64,000 nucleotides of DNA from CALNYX01 sp942490925 (GCA_942490925.1 CALNYX010000017.1:496001-560000), one strand, 5' to 3'. Counted from the stretch's first letter, positions 51,189-60,601 are shown. Translations and numbers: made by a program. Notes: a model not told the origin generated them from the sequence alone.

Positions 51189-53360
51189 ATGAGTCCTCAT
51201 TTCATTAGAGATAATCTAAAACTGCTTGCAACTACACCTCTTAATCAAATCTGTGTTGACGACGAATGCGACTTTAGCCTCACAACAACCCTTGGTATTT
51301 CACCTCATTTTTTGCCTGAAATTATCCACCGAACTTTTGTCGCCGCAAAGAGAGCAGGACCTAATTTTTGGGTAAAATTAAGTGAAGATGACACGTCTAT
51401 TCAAGTTTGCTCTGCAGGACATATCTTAAATCTAATCCGAGAGTCTCTTCCTCCAGAAGTTCAACAACTTCAACTTAATTCATGGGTTTCAACTCATAAT
51501 AAAGCTACTCTAACAGTTCACTGCAAAGGTGGCGAAACTGTTGAGTGCACTGCAGATGCCCAGCTACTGAGAGCAAACTCTCTAATGTTACGAGAACAAC
51601 TTCCAAGCTCAGAAGGCTTAATAGCTTTTGAATTCACTACTGAATCTCATGCACAAAATATAAAAGAAGCAATTGCTTACTTCAACGGTGAAGGACTACC
51701 GGATTATTCCAAACCTAGTGAATTTCTCCCTCTTCTTGCTACAGCACACCACCTCAAAGCAGATCAAATGGCGGAAGAGATTCTTGCAGAAATTGGGCAA
51801 AATATCATCTCGGCAGAAGATTTTATCTCTCTCTCTTATTTTGATCGAAGTGACTGGGTTGACAAAGTTTTAAAATCGCTAACTCATAATCACACCATCT
51901 GTCTTCTAACACAATTGAGACGCTTTACCCTGAAATTAACTGCGGAGTCCGACTATGAACCTATTGTAAATGAAAGGGGAATCACGGTTGGCCTAAAAGC
52001 AAAAGAAGGGGAGTTGAGTATCCGCATAGACTCGCTCATGGTAAGATGCATCAATGAAAAAGGCTTTAAACCCTCTGACTTTTTTGGTCATAAACCTGAA
52101 AGTTGTGATGAGTTTTTTACTTTTATCGATGCCCAGCTCAACTCCTTAGAGCGGCTTGAATTTCCTGTTTCCCCAGAAAATTTAGAAGCCCAAAAAAGAG
52201 TTCCAAATCTCAAACACCTACAACTCTTTGAACAGACCTCAGCAGATAACTTAAAATACATTGCGCATTTTCCTCAACTCGTGTCATTAGACATCGCAAA
52301 GGTCCATGGACTAAATAATGAAATTCTCAGCGTTTTACAGTCTGTAGCTAAACTTAAACACCTAACCATAGCATACACAGACTTAGCATATCTGGAGCAT
52401 CTTCCAGAATTAGAGAGTCTTGATTTAAGAGCTTGTTCAGATTTTTCCACTGATTCACTGGCTAATTTAAGACATACTCCAAAATTGAGACGGTTATATC
52501 TACCGAAATGTGAACAACAAGGGGATATTCATCCTCTTAGCTATTTGAAGTATACATCAGAACTTCGACACCTGGTAGCAGAGGGCAGCTCATGGATGAC
52601 AAGTGAGGCATTTAATCACCTAGGTAATACGCCGTATTTAGAGGAGCTTGATATAGCCAATTCGCCTAATTTGCGAAACCTTGATAGACTCTCAGTTGTA
52701 AGTCAACTAAAAAAGCTTAGTGTTGCCTCCTGCAGCGCCCTTGACGCTAAATCACTACTCGCTTTAAGACACACTCCACAATTAATCTCACTTGACGTTT
52801 CTGATTGCACTCAACTAGAAGAGTATGCAATGGGCAGTTTACTCTACACACCTGAAATAGAAAATATTACTGTACGCGGTTGTACACAACTCGCTCCGAA
52901 TTTCTTACAGAACTTAAAGCAGACAAGTAAATTACGGACATTGAATGTGAGTGGCCTCACACAACTTGCTCCATACGCGCTTTCTAATCTGGGATTTACA
53001 CCAGATCTTGAGACATTAGACATTAGTAATTGTTGTCAAATTAGCCCCGAAAGTTTCCTTTTCTTCTATAACTTTGAGCTCCGTCATTTGATCTTGGATG
53101 GTTGTACTCAGCTCAAAGCGCACGAGCTGACATTTTGTTTTCCATTAATGCCTGAACTACGTTCAATAAGTATGCCTTCAGTTCTAGAATCAACAAAATC
53201 TGATCTGCTAAGATTTGAGTATGTACCGAAACTCGAACGTCTTGTCATACCTAGCTCATCTCTTAACCAGAGAAGAGGTATGACTAGAGATGCTGCCCGC
53301 GTTTACTTTTTTGACCATCACAAGGTTGTGACAGTAGAAACCTCTAGTAATGTAACATAA
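51189..53360 (+). CDS. BTB-domain leucine-rich-repeat protein
   Basis: The product is 723 residues. A BTB/POZ-like domain (about 107-205, 'LLRANSLMLREQLPSS', 'LLATAHHLKADQMAEEI') precedes a BACK-like helix and a large array of cysteine-containing leucine-rich repeats (about 320-690; 'LESLDLRAC', 'LISLDVSDCTQL', 'LETLDISNCCQI'). Eukaryotic BTB-LRR proteins recruit substrates to cullin-3 ubiquitin ligases, so this is a likely host-directed effector; that is inference. ATG 51189 is preferred, with GGGAG 6 bases upstream; an ATG at 51168 has no such site. Confidence 0.85.
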   Translation: MSPHFIRDNLKLLATTPLNQICVDDECDFSLTTTLGISPHFLPEIIHRTFVAAKRAGPNFWVKLSEDDTSIQVCSAGHILNLIRESLPPEVQQLQLNSWVSTHNKATLTVHCKGGETVECTADAQLLRANSLMLREQLPSSEGLIAFEFTTESHAQNIKEAIAYFNGEGLPDYSKPSEFLPLLATAHHLKADQMAEEILAEIGQNIISAEDFISLSYFDRSDWVDKVLKSLTHNHTICLLTQLRRFTLKLTAESDYEPIVNERGITVGLKAKEGELSIRIDSLMVRCINEKGFKPSDFFGHKPESCDEFFTFIDAQLNSLERLEFPVSPENLEAQKRVPNLKHLQLFEQTSADNLKYIAHFPQLVSLDIAKVHGLNNEILSVLQSVAKLKHLTIAYTDLAYLEHLPELESLDLRACSDFSTDSLANLRHTPKLRRLYLPKCEQQGDIHPLSYLKYTSELRHLVAEGSSWMTSEAFNHLGNTPYLEELDIANSPNLRNLDRLSVVSQLKKLSVASCSALDAKSLLALRHTPQLISLDVSDCTQLEEYAMGSLLYTPEIENITVRGCTQLAPNFLQNLKQTSKLRTLNVSGLTQLAPYALSNLGFTPDLETLDISNCCQISPESFLFFYNFELRHLILDGCTQLKAHELTFCFPLMPELRSISMPSVLESTKSDLLRFEYVPKLERLVIPSSSLNQRRGMTRDAARVYFFDHHKVVTVETSSNVT

Positions 53361-53718
53361 CATAAATTATCAGACCTTATTGAGATACTCAGAACCACGT
53401 CTAAGTTTTAAAAAATCTTTGAATCATAACAAGGTTTGAATTTTGTTTTAATAAATTTAAATCCAGTTACCTAAGTGTTTTTTATTAACTTCTTAGTTCT
53501 GATAAAATTAGCCCTATTAAATCAGCACCAATGAAATTTTTATTTGCCTTGAAATTGGTGTGGGTTTACCGTTGTGATATCACGTCTTTAGTGTGAAATT
53601 CGCCCTCTAGTATAAGCAGCTAGCTTGATACTGTCATTAATAAAAAAATCAACTTAAAATAAAATCTTACGGAACTATTGATAAATATTCCTTAAAAAAA
53701 AGAAACTCCTAGGTCTAT
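53361..53718. other. AT-rich spacer before the broken porin genes
   Basis: No complete gene is visible. A 23-codon frame starting at 53531 (ATGAAATTTTTATTTGCC) looks like the remains of a signal peptide. A 33-base block at 53682-53714 is nearly identical to 63086-63116. CACCAAT near 53527 and ATTGGTG near 53555 can pair. Confidence 0.35.
53682..53714. repeat. dispersed 31-33-base repeat, copy 1
   Basis: TAAATATTCCT, an A-run, GAAACT and GGT agree with 63086-63116 apart from two substitutions and two indels. The second copy holds the stop codon of the papain-like gene; this copy ends just upstream of a 5'-truncated porin gene. Confidence 0.6.
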
Positions 53719-54036
53719 TTGCATATGAAATACCAAGAGTGGCAACTAGGCTGTGCCTTTGCTTGGACCTTTCCTTTTTACTCCTCTGTTTGTGCAACAC
53801 CCTATTTGGGACTGACTTTTGGTCATGTAATCGTGGATATGGGAGATGCAAGGCAAACAATAGTAGATTCAGATCAAAATCGTTACACTGCCAATCTTCA
53901 AAGTCTTGAAAGTCAGAAAGATTTAGGGTATGCCGTAGGAGTTACAATTAGTGGATGTAAACGATTGAGCTTTTCCCTTGAGAGCCGTTTTGCCAGTCAA
54001 AAAACATTTAATTTTAATGTTGAGGTAGCCTTTTGA
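53719..54036 (+). pseudogene. MOMP-like porin, C-terminal fragment
   Basis: The frame gives 105 residues that align along their length with the C-terminal third of the next porin gene: 'KYQEWQLGCAFAWTF', 'TPYLGLTFG..VDMG', 'QKDLGYAVGVTISGCKRL' and 'ESRFASQKTFNFNVEVAF'. Ends with Phe, as outer-membrane barrels do. There is no signal peptide or N-terminal barrel, so the gene lost its 5' two thirds. The next porin's start overlaps its stop by 4 bases. Confidence 0.7.
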
Positions 54037-54885
54037 GAATTCTGCTCTTTTTACTTCTAATGGCAACTTCTTTGAATGGCTTTCCTTTTGGAAATCCAAG
54101 TGACCCGAGTTTATACAGAAATCATGCCCTTTGTGAGGGGTTGGATATTAAAGCAATCAATCTTCCGATTCGTGTTGGGTATTTGCAAGATCAGATCTAC
54201 AGTTGTCAATTGTTGGAAACCAGCCCCTTTCCATCGGCAAGCGTGTCAACAACTCAACTTGAAACCAGTGCAGCTTATCTTGTCTGCAATTTTTGCAATC
54301 GTTTAGATCTTTTTACAACGCTTGGAGTCTCTTCCTTCTTTTTTGAAGCTCCACAATCGGGATTTCTTAGGACAGTAGAGGTTCGAAATGACGTTCTATT
54401 AACATTGAACGCAGCAACAGCATTTTCTTGGAGCATCGGAGGAAGAGGAGTCATTTGGTGTTGTGGCCCATTTGCTATTGGAGCAGAAACCAGTTATTTT
54501 TGCACGCGACCACATATTTCCTCAATTTATAGTAGAAGTGGTACTCAACTCATTACATACCCTACAAACAATATGTCTTTGAAATATCACCAAGGCCAGT
54601 TTGGGGCAGGAGCTTCATATCGTATTGCATGTTGTGAGATGTTTTCTGTTGTGCCATATACTGGATTGTTAATCAATTGTACACGTGTCGATATGGGCTG
54701 CAGATATCCTAACTACTCATGGTCAAGACAGTACAGATTTTACCCTCCCTAATTTAGAAAATCAGCAAGATTTAGGTTACGCTCTGGGCTTATCTTTTGT
54801 AGGTTGCCGCTATTTTGGACTCGGAATCGAAGGGAGGTTCGCAAACGAAAAGGCCTTTACCTTTACCGGACAAATCCAATTCTAA
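54033..54885 (+). pseudogene. MOMP-like porin with a frameshift
   Basis: A TTG start at 54033 gives a signal peptide ('ILLFLLLMATSLNG') and a Cys-rich chlamydial porin-like body. Near 54695-54697 (GGG) the frame shifts by one: before it 'NCTRVDMG', after it in the next frame 'AADILTTHGQDST' to 'ENQQDLGYALGLSF' and a terminal 'FTGQIQF'. One extra G explains it. Whole, it would be about 283 residues. It could be a true mutation, phase variation at a G-run or a sequencing error. Confidence 0.7.
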
Positions 54886-56579
54886 GCGTTGACCAGCTCA
54901 TAATTAAAAGTTGTGAGTCCTCTCAGGCCTCCAGCAACTAGCTGGCCAGGCTTCATTTGTTTGATGTCTAGTAGAGCCTCTTTTTCTGCATTTACAACCA
55001 AAAGAGGGCGTTTTTGTCGACAGTCCCAGATATGAATCTGCCCATCTTCTCTCAGTGATGCAAAGAGCGTTGGTTTTTCACTAAGGGCAATGAGTTTGAT
55101 GATTTTATGCTGAGGTTTTTCAAAGGTTCGATCGATAAAATCAATGTATAATTCCATCTTTAGAATCAGTTCACCAGACGCAGTTGCTATGATATAGCCT
55201 CTATTTAAAGGGAGAAGAGTAGAAACTTTTAGTTGGGTTCTCCTGCTGATGTCACCATCCTCTGGGTTCCAAACAAAGACTTCCCCTGATTGTGTTTTTG
55301 TAAGGGCTCGGTTTTTATGATCATAACCTAAAAATATTAAAGGTTCTTTGATCGAAAAATTTGGGATCGCAAGGGATACAGCCTGATCTAAATTCCAGAC
55401 ATCAATATCGCCACTATTATACTGAACGATGACTTTTTTATTGGTTAGTGGGAAGGCTGTCAGGTATTTTAGATCTGACGAATTGACTGACAAACGATCT
55501 GGTATTTTGCCTGATGAATAAATAGAGATTGTTTCATCTCCAGTTAATAATAGGCCTCCATTTGGTAGCAGCGCTATGCCGCGCTGTTGGCAAAGAGTAA
55601 CAGCCTGTCGGTTATGGAGATCCACATAATAAATGGCATTATTTCCCAGGTGACAAAAAACCTTGTTGTCAGATCCAACAAGTAGAGTATGGACAAGTTG
55701 ATTGTGAAATGAAATATAGTCGTTATCTGCAGGGCATGGAGACCATATGACTATTTTGTTTTCTCCTTTACTAATAGACATGAAGGATTTGTTATCTCCA
55801 ATAGGTCGGACGGTTGTGACAGAGTGTGCATGATTTTTTAAGTCACACACTGGTTTTCCTGTGTCTATATTCCATACTGTGACCACACTACTAGCCCATC
55901 CGATAACAAAGAGTGTATCTGTAAAACGCATCAAAGCTCTAGCCGGATCCTTTGCGATTTCAACGTCGTTGACATATAAGGAGTCATGAAATGCCATGAC
56001 AAGACGCCCACACATCTCAACACAGCAATGCATCACTGAGTCATGACTTAATTTGCGTAGCTGTTCTCCTGTTTGACTCCAAAAGATGACGGTGCAGTCC
56101 TTTGCAGAGGAAACAAGCGTATTGTCAGGGCATTCATAGAGGGAGACAATTTCCTGTGTGTGCCCAGTTAAATCGACAGTTTCATTTGAGTTGGGGTTCC
56201 ATGTTTCGATAGAACCGGACGAAGTTCCACAAGCGATTGAGTGAGTTTTTAGAGAAATGACTATCGAGAGAAAATGCCCTGGGATTGTGTGTAAAGAGCG
56301 TATTTTGTCGGAAAAATCCCAGCTCTCAAGACTTGCTCCTCCTGGAGTTGAAAATAAGAGCTCGCCTTCAGTTGTTTCAGACCAAGGGGTGATGTCTGCT
56401 GGAAGCTGAGAAACATGATGGTTTTGCCCTGTAGTGCTATCAAAGATATAGGATTTTTCACTGGCTAGGACAGCCAGAACGCGATTATTGGAGAGGGCTA
56501 GCACCCTTGAAACAGACTTTCCAGTTGGTATTATTTGAGAATAATAGCGAGCTACTGGGTTTAGCATAGTCTTCTCCAT
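54882..56579 (-). CDS. WD40-repeat protein
   Basis: The product is 565 residues of repeated four-strand units, each with a 'W' near its end: 'GSIETWNPNSNE', 'CTVIFWSQTGEQ', 'VVTVWNIDTGK', 'KIVIWSPC', 'DIDVWNLDQ', 'EVFVWNPEDG' and 'QIHIWDCRQK'. This forms a beta-propeller typical of eukaryotic scaffolds. There is no signal peptide. Possible host-directed or cytosolic scaffold. It begins at 56579 or at Met5 and overlaps the porin pseudogene by 4 bases. Confidence 0.88.
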   Translation of the reverse strand: MEKTMLNPVARYYSQIIPTGKSVSRVLALSNNRVLAVLASEKSYIFDSTTGQNHHVSQLPADITPWSETTEGELLFSTPGGASLESWDFSDKIRSLHTIPGHFLSIVISLKTHSIACGTSSGSIETWNPNSNETVDLTGHTQEIVSLYECPDNTLVSSAKDCTVIFWSQTGEQLRKLSHDSVMHCCVEMCGRLVMAFHDSLYVNDVEIAKDPARALMRFTDTLFVIGWASSVVTVWNIDTGKPVCDLKNHAHSVTTVRPIGDNKSFMSISKGENKIVIWSPCPADNDYISFHNQLVHTLLVGSDNKVFCHLGNNAIYYVDLHNRQAVTLCQQRGIALLPNGGLLLTGDETISIYSSGKIPDRLSVNSSDLKYLTAFPLTNKKVIVQYNSGDIDVWNLDQAVSLAIPNFSIKEPLIFLGYDHKNRALTKTQSGEVFVWNPEDGDISRRTQLKVSTLLPLNRGYIIATASGELILKMELYIDFIDRTFEKPQHKIIKLIALSEKPTLFASLREDGQIHIWDCRQKRPLLVVNAEKEALLDIKQMKPGQLVAGGLRGLTTFNYELVNA

Positions 56580-56677
56580 AAAAAGAATTAAAATTAAACT
56601 AGTGTCTAGTTAAACATAGATACTAGTTATCTGTCACGTGAAATAATTAGAAACGGGATTTACTCCTCTAAAAAATC

Positions 56678-57739
56678 CTATACCGGGATTACTAAGCCTA
56701 TGCTAGCGGAGCTAGATTGTAGTAGCACTTGAGCTCCAGGAAGAAGCTGATTCAACACAATTGTAATAACAATTGAGGCTGCAACAGCCCAAACCGCTTT
56801 CATCCCATCCTGCTTACTGGATGCAACCTCTTGCTCTAATCTTAAAGTCGCATCTTCAAGCTCCGCTAGTTCTTGACTGCAGCTTGCTAAGCTTCCCTTA
56901 ACCTTTTCAATTGCTACAAGCAATTGCTGGGTCGCTGTCTCAGCTTCTGTATACTGCAGCAAAAGAGCTGCTACCTCAGCTTTAAATTCTTCATTGTCTT
57001 CAGTAATTTTTCCATTAAGTATTTGTCGCTTAGCATCTAATTCTTTTTGAAAAAGGCTCTTTTGTTCACTAAGCTTTTGACGACTCTCTTGATCTACCTG
57101 GTGGTTTACAGCCGCTGTTTTCTGCTTTAACCGATTTAATCTCTCTTGCAATCCTTGACTTGGCTGAGCAAGACCAGGAAGAGGAGGCATTTGATCTCTT
57201 TGTTGCGCATACATCTGTTCCAATTGAGCCAAAGGCTCATAGACACCACTGTCATGCAACCAACGCACTAAAAAGCGAGCTGGCTCGTGAGGTTGGACAG
57301 AAAAAGGCGTAGGCTGCTCGGGATTCAAAGGTGAGCGTGTACGCAGTTGCTCAGGAAGTTGCTTCCATAAAATGGAAAGCCATTTTTTCCCATAGACAAA
57401 ACCGTCTGAACCTAAAAGAGCCTCATCATCCAGAGGTGGATAGATAATGCTTCCTTCAGACACTTGACAAGGAAGGGCATCCACTAAACTCTCTTTGAGT
57501 TGATTAAAAAATCGATCCTTAATCTCAGTTGTAAAGGCATCTGTATTGACAACAGCTCTAAAAGCATCTTTCCACGCTCGAATAATTTGCGTTAATCGAT
57601 CTTGTTGGTTGAAATGTAGCAATGTTTGGTCTAATTGATCGAGCTTTTGCAGAAGCTCTCTGCGTAAGCGAGCTGTCAAAATCACTTCTTTTCTGTGAGG
57701 CGGATTTAGCTGTGTCGTCGTAATCGATGGTGCTGTCAT
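56678..57739 (-). CDS. U-box-like, coiled-coil, tail-anchored protein
   Basis: The product is 353 residues. Residues about 95-162 have the U-box outline ('GSIIYPPLDDEALLG', 'GFVYGKKWL', 'RSPLNPEQP', 'ARFLVRWL'), although the usual Pro-Val/Gly spacing is imperfect. A long coiled coil (about 185-315) and a C-terminal membrane helix (about 322-343) follow, the layout of a tail-anchored protein. U-boxes recruit E2 enzymes for ubiquitination. It is the last gene of a six-gene operon; a 4-base overlap joins it to the gene before. Confidence 0.6.
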   Translation of the reverse strand: MTAPSITTTQLNPPHRKEVILTARLRRELLQKLDQLDQTLLHFNQQDRLTQIIRAWKDAFRAVVNTDAFTTEIKDRFFNQLKESLVDALPCQVSEGSIIYPPLDDEALLGSDGFVYGKKWLSILWKQLPEQLRTRSPLNPEQPTPFSVQPHEPARFLVRWLHDSGVYEPLAQLEQMYAQQRDQMPPLPGLAQPSQGLQERLNRLKQKTAAVNHQVDQESRQKLSEQKSLFQKELDAKRQILNGKITEDNEEFKAEVAALLLQYTEAETATQQLLVAIEKVKGSLASCSQELAELEDATLRLEQEVASSKQDGMKAVWAVAASIVITIVLNQLLPGAQVLLQSSSASIGLVIPV

Positions 57740-58098
57740 TGTTCACTACTCCTCATTTCACTATAAGCGATGCGCCCTACAGCATGTCTTCCAATTTTGT
57801 TGACTTGTTTCGCAAGATGAGATTGTTGAGGCTCTACCTTGCCAACAATCTCTCTTAATCTCTCAAGATCTCCCTTTTCTGTATCTAGCTTACTTTGAAG
57901 CTTATGAAGTTCTTTCTCTAATTGCGAATTATAGGTTGTCTGGTTTACTAATCTTTGTTTCAACAAATTGAGTACTCGCTCTCTTTGCTCGGTATCTTGG
58001 GCCAGCACTCGTTTTGCTTCAGTAGTAATCTCGGCTAATGCATCTAAACCAGCCGCAATTGCCGCATCGTTTTTGGGTGATGGAATTGATGACGCCAT
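57736..58098 (-). CDS. coiled-coil protein
   Basis: The product is 120 residues, almost wholly helical, with a heptad pattern from about 30 to 95 ('LNLLKQRLVNQTTYNSQLEK'). No signal or membrane helix. It overlaps the genes on both sides by 4 and 1 bases, which indicates co-translation in the operon. It may pair with the other coiled-coil products. Confidence 0.65.
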   Translation of the reverse strand: MASSIPSPKNDAAIAAGLDALAEITTEAKRVLAQDTEQRERVLNLLKQRLVNQTTYNSQLEKELHKLQSKLDTEKGDLERLREIVGKVEPQQSHLAKQVNKIGRHAVGRIAYSEMRSSEQ

Positions 58099-58703
58099 TA
58101 TTTCTTCTTTGCCTTCAATAAGGCTTGATGGGCTTTTCCTAGCTGATTGGATCGAGATTGCTGGTAATCTTGCAAATCTGTATTCAGATTTGCAACTCCA
58201 CCTTCAATAGCTTCATGCGCAGAATTTGCTTGCTCTGACCGATGAATAAATGATGTTATGTGCTCTTGATGGGCATCATGATTCCCCTCAACTAGAGTCG
58301 CGGCTTCGTCTTGAAATAACTCAAGTTGAGTTCCAACATAACCAGCCATTTCAGATTCTACCACATGATTCACTTGATCTGTAACCAGATCATTGTTTAC
58401 TCCAAATTCTTCATAGCATTTCTCAGCTTCGTCAAATAGTGCAAGGATACTTTCGCTTGGCTCATCCCCTCTCTCCAAAACTGGGCCAATAACACGAAAA
58501 AAAAGCGCTGTGATTGCTTCTTTAGCTGATAGTGACTCCAAAATCTGTTTAGCTATTTGTTTAGCAGACTCTGTGAAAGCGGCGGAGGCTAAAATCTTTT
58601 CTACGATAGCCCTTACCCGTCCTTCTGAAGTCGAAATGCGAAGTACAAGAGTTGCTCTTGTTTCAACACCTGTTTGAATGCACATGGTTGATGAGGATGC
58701 CAT
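58098..58703 (-). CDS. hypothetical helical protein
   Basis: The product is 201 residues. An N-terminal Ser-rich segment with one Cys precedes a helical body and a Gln/His/Ala-rich region (about 130-190), ending in three lysines. No named domain is recognised. Its stop overlaps the next gene's start by 1 base, so it is in the operon; 85 bases separate it from the gene upstream. Confidence 0.6.
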   Translation of the reverse strand: MASSSTMCIQTGVETRATLVLRISTSEGRVRAIVEKILASAAFTESAKQIAKQILESLSAKEAITALFFRVIGPVLERGDEPSESILALFDEAEKCYEEFGVNNDLVTDQVNHVVESEMAGYVGTQLELFQDEAATLVEGNHDAHQEHITSFIHRSEQANSAHEAIEGGVANLNTDLQDYQQSRSNQLGKAHQALLKAKKK

Positions 58704-58788
58704 AAGTTTTTATTCCTAGAAATTTATTTCAATATTCCATGTATAGTTAAATCGCGTTTCTGTTCCATATTGACATCACATTGAAAGT

Positions 58789-59244
58789 TTATTGTGATTG
58801 ATATTCGCTTGATGGGATTGGGGTTCTGTAATGCGGTAGCGGCATACCGTAGGTTGAACCAACCTTCCATTGACAATGAATAATCGCTCCTTGATGACGC
58901 TCAACTTTCTGCAATACACTCTTTAATTCAGCAGATTGTTTCCTATTTGCATCTTCAAGTTGCCTACATCTTTCTTGAAGAAGAGTCATTTGCTCAGTAG
59001 ATCGAGCATTGTCGGCTTGCCTCGCCTCTTCAAGACTTTTAACTTGACCGCTTAACATTTCAACTTGCGTCTGCATCAAAGCAAGCTGATTACACACAAG
59101 ATCGATTGTTTTACGTGTCTGCTGGGCCTCTTGCTCTGAGGCTTCACTAGCACTTTGTGACGTGCTTAACTGTTGTAAAAGAGCAGCCAGAAGAGGGTTT
59201 GATTGTTCTGTTGGGGCTTCTGTAACCGACAATGTTGGTGACAT
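58789..59244 (-). CDS. coiled-coil protein
   Basis: The product is 151 residues. A Ser/Gln/Glu-rich coiled coil covers about 20-115 ('LALMQTQVEMLSGQVKSLEE'), then a short Tyr/Pro-rich tail ('YGMPLPHYRTPIPSSEY'). It could oligomerise with neighbours. A clear AAGGAG site precedes its ATG. 19 bases separate it from the U-box gene upstream. Confidence 0.65.
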   Translation of the reverse strand: MSPTLSVTEAPTEQSNPLLAALLQQLSTSQSASEASEQEAQQTRKTIDLVCNQLALMQTQVEMLSGQVKSLEEARQADNARSTEQMTLLQERCRQLEDANRKQSAELKSVLQKVERHQGAIIHCQWKVGSTYGMPLPHYRTPIPSSEYQSQ

Positions 59245-59263
59245 ATATCATCTCCTTGATAAA

Positions 59264-60166
59264 TTATAAAATTGTACATGAAGAGCCACTAGGTTTAATT
59301 GAGTTAATCCTATCAAGCAGCTGTTTTTCACGGACCTCTAATTCATAAATTTGCTTTGAATGACTTTCATTACCATTTTGAGCTTCTTCGAGTTTATTTT
59401 TAAGATGAGACATTTCTGCTCTTAGCAATGTGAGCTGAGCTTCGTCTTCCATTTTTTGGGCTTCAATTTTTGCATTGAAATCTGAAACAAATTCATCGAG
59501 TTTTTTGCGGAAAAACTCGATTTCCACTGACTGCTTCCCTTCTCCAATCTTCGCAAGCTCTTCTTTTCTTTCTAGGCTCGCTTTAGCCAGTTCAATATTT
59601 CGTGCGGCCTGAGCGCGTGTTTTAATATATAATTCAACTAATTGAGGGTTTTGCTGTTGTAGATCAAAGCTTGACTCATTCTTTACTTTTGCGTGAGCAT
59701 CTACTGAAATTAAACTCATTGCAAATTGTGACATCTCCTCTACAAAGCGATGCGAAGCGCGGTCTAATAATGGCTGAGTGTCATAGGGTGAGGTTAGCGG
59801 CTTATTTTGGCTTTTCAAAGCATTGTCGTAGGCATCGAGCACTTGCTGACTCCAAACACGGCCAGCGCATAGGACAGGGCTTTGAAACAGACCACCTGTA
59901 ATAGGGTCTCTAAGAATGTTAAAAAGCGCATCAACTTTTGCAGAAAGTATTTGAAGACATCTCTCATTGTCCCCAATGTCACTCAACTCGTCTAAGCAAC
60001 TAAAGCTCCAGCTGAACAGCTCTAAAGACACAGCATCTGTGTTTGCCTGGGCTCTCTCCAAGATTTCTACTAGCTGTGCTGCTAGACTACGGTATTGTTG
60101 GTTAGGTGGCAGCCGCAAGGTAAGCTGATCTCGACGCTCACAGAGAGTATATTGGATAGAAGACAT
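59264..60166 (-). CDS. U-box protein with coiled coil and CaaX-like end
   Basis: The product is 300 residues. A U-box-like domain lies at about 85-150: 'LRDPITGGLFQSPVLCAGRVW', then 'NKPLTSPYDTQPL', which fits the family's D-P-I-T ... P-V ... P ... T pattern. A coiled coil follows (about 190-290). The C-terminus is Cys297-Thr-Ile-Leu, a CaaL box that host geranylgeranyltransferase I could modify, anchoring it to host membranes. Likely an effector that recruits host E2 enzymes; this is inference. Its start abuts the stop of the gene upstream. Confidence 0.75.
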   Translation of the reverse strand: MSSIQYTLCERRDQLTLRLPPNQQYRSLAAQLVEILERAQANTDAVSLELFSWSFSCLDELSDIGDNERCLQILSAKVDALFNILRDPITGGLFQSPVLCAGRVWSQQVLDAYDNALKSQNKPLTSPYDTQPLLDRASHRFVEEMSQFAMSLISVDAHAKVKNESSFDLQQQNPQLVELYIKTRAQAARNIELAKASLERKEELAKIGEGKQSVEIEFFRKKLDEFVSDFNAKIEAQKMEDEAQLTLLRAEMSHLKNKLEEAQNGNESHSKQIYELEVREKQLLDRINSIKPSGSSCTIL

Positions 60167-60601
60167 TTAGAGAACCTCTTTTTCCAAGTGTGCGATGTTT
60201 TCCTCCAGCGCCCTTATTTTATCTTCTCGCATGCAACTAGTTTCATGCGCGTGCCGTGTTTGTTCAAGTATGGCTTTGTTCTCTTCAGATAGAAACTCTC
60301 GGTGTCCCTTCGCAGCCTCGCCATTTTTTTTACCTGAAGCTTCAAGCTGAACTACGGCATCTACAATCTGGAGCTGAGCTCTTTTTTGCTCAATTGTTAG
60401 TCTCTGGCAAAGCGCCTTACATTCTCCTGCTCGAGCAAGAGCATTTTCTGCACGCTGACTATTGGTTAGAGATAGAGCTTCTAAAGCTGTCAAAACTCGG
60501 TCTAGTTGTATCCCCTTAACATGACCCTGGAATTTTTTAGTTTCTTCCAAATTTTGCCGGCCAAATCTTTCAAGATTGCTACACCCAACCGAAGACGTCA
60601 T
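60167..60601 (-). CDS. coiled-coil protein, first gene of the operon
   Basis: The product is 144 residues, helical, with coiled-coil heptads (about 75-144; 'EENKAILEQTRHAHETSCMR', 'LEENIAHLEKEVL'). No membrane span. Zero bases separate its stop from the U-box gene start. It is divergently arranged with the gene at 60739, and the space between (60602-60738) probably holds both promoters. Confidence 0.65.
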   Translation of the reverse strand: MTSSVGCSNLERFGRQNLEETKKFQGHVKGIQLDRVLTALEALSLTNSQRAENALARAGECKALCQRLTIEQKRAQLQIVDAVVQLEASGKKNGEAAKGHREFLSEENKAILEQTRHAHETSCMREDKIRALEENIAHLEKEVL

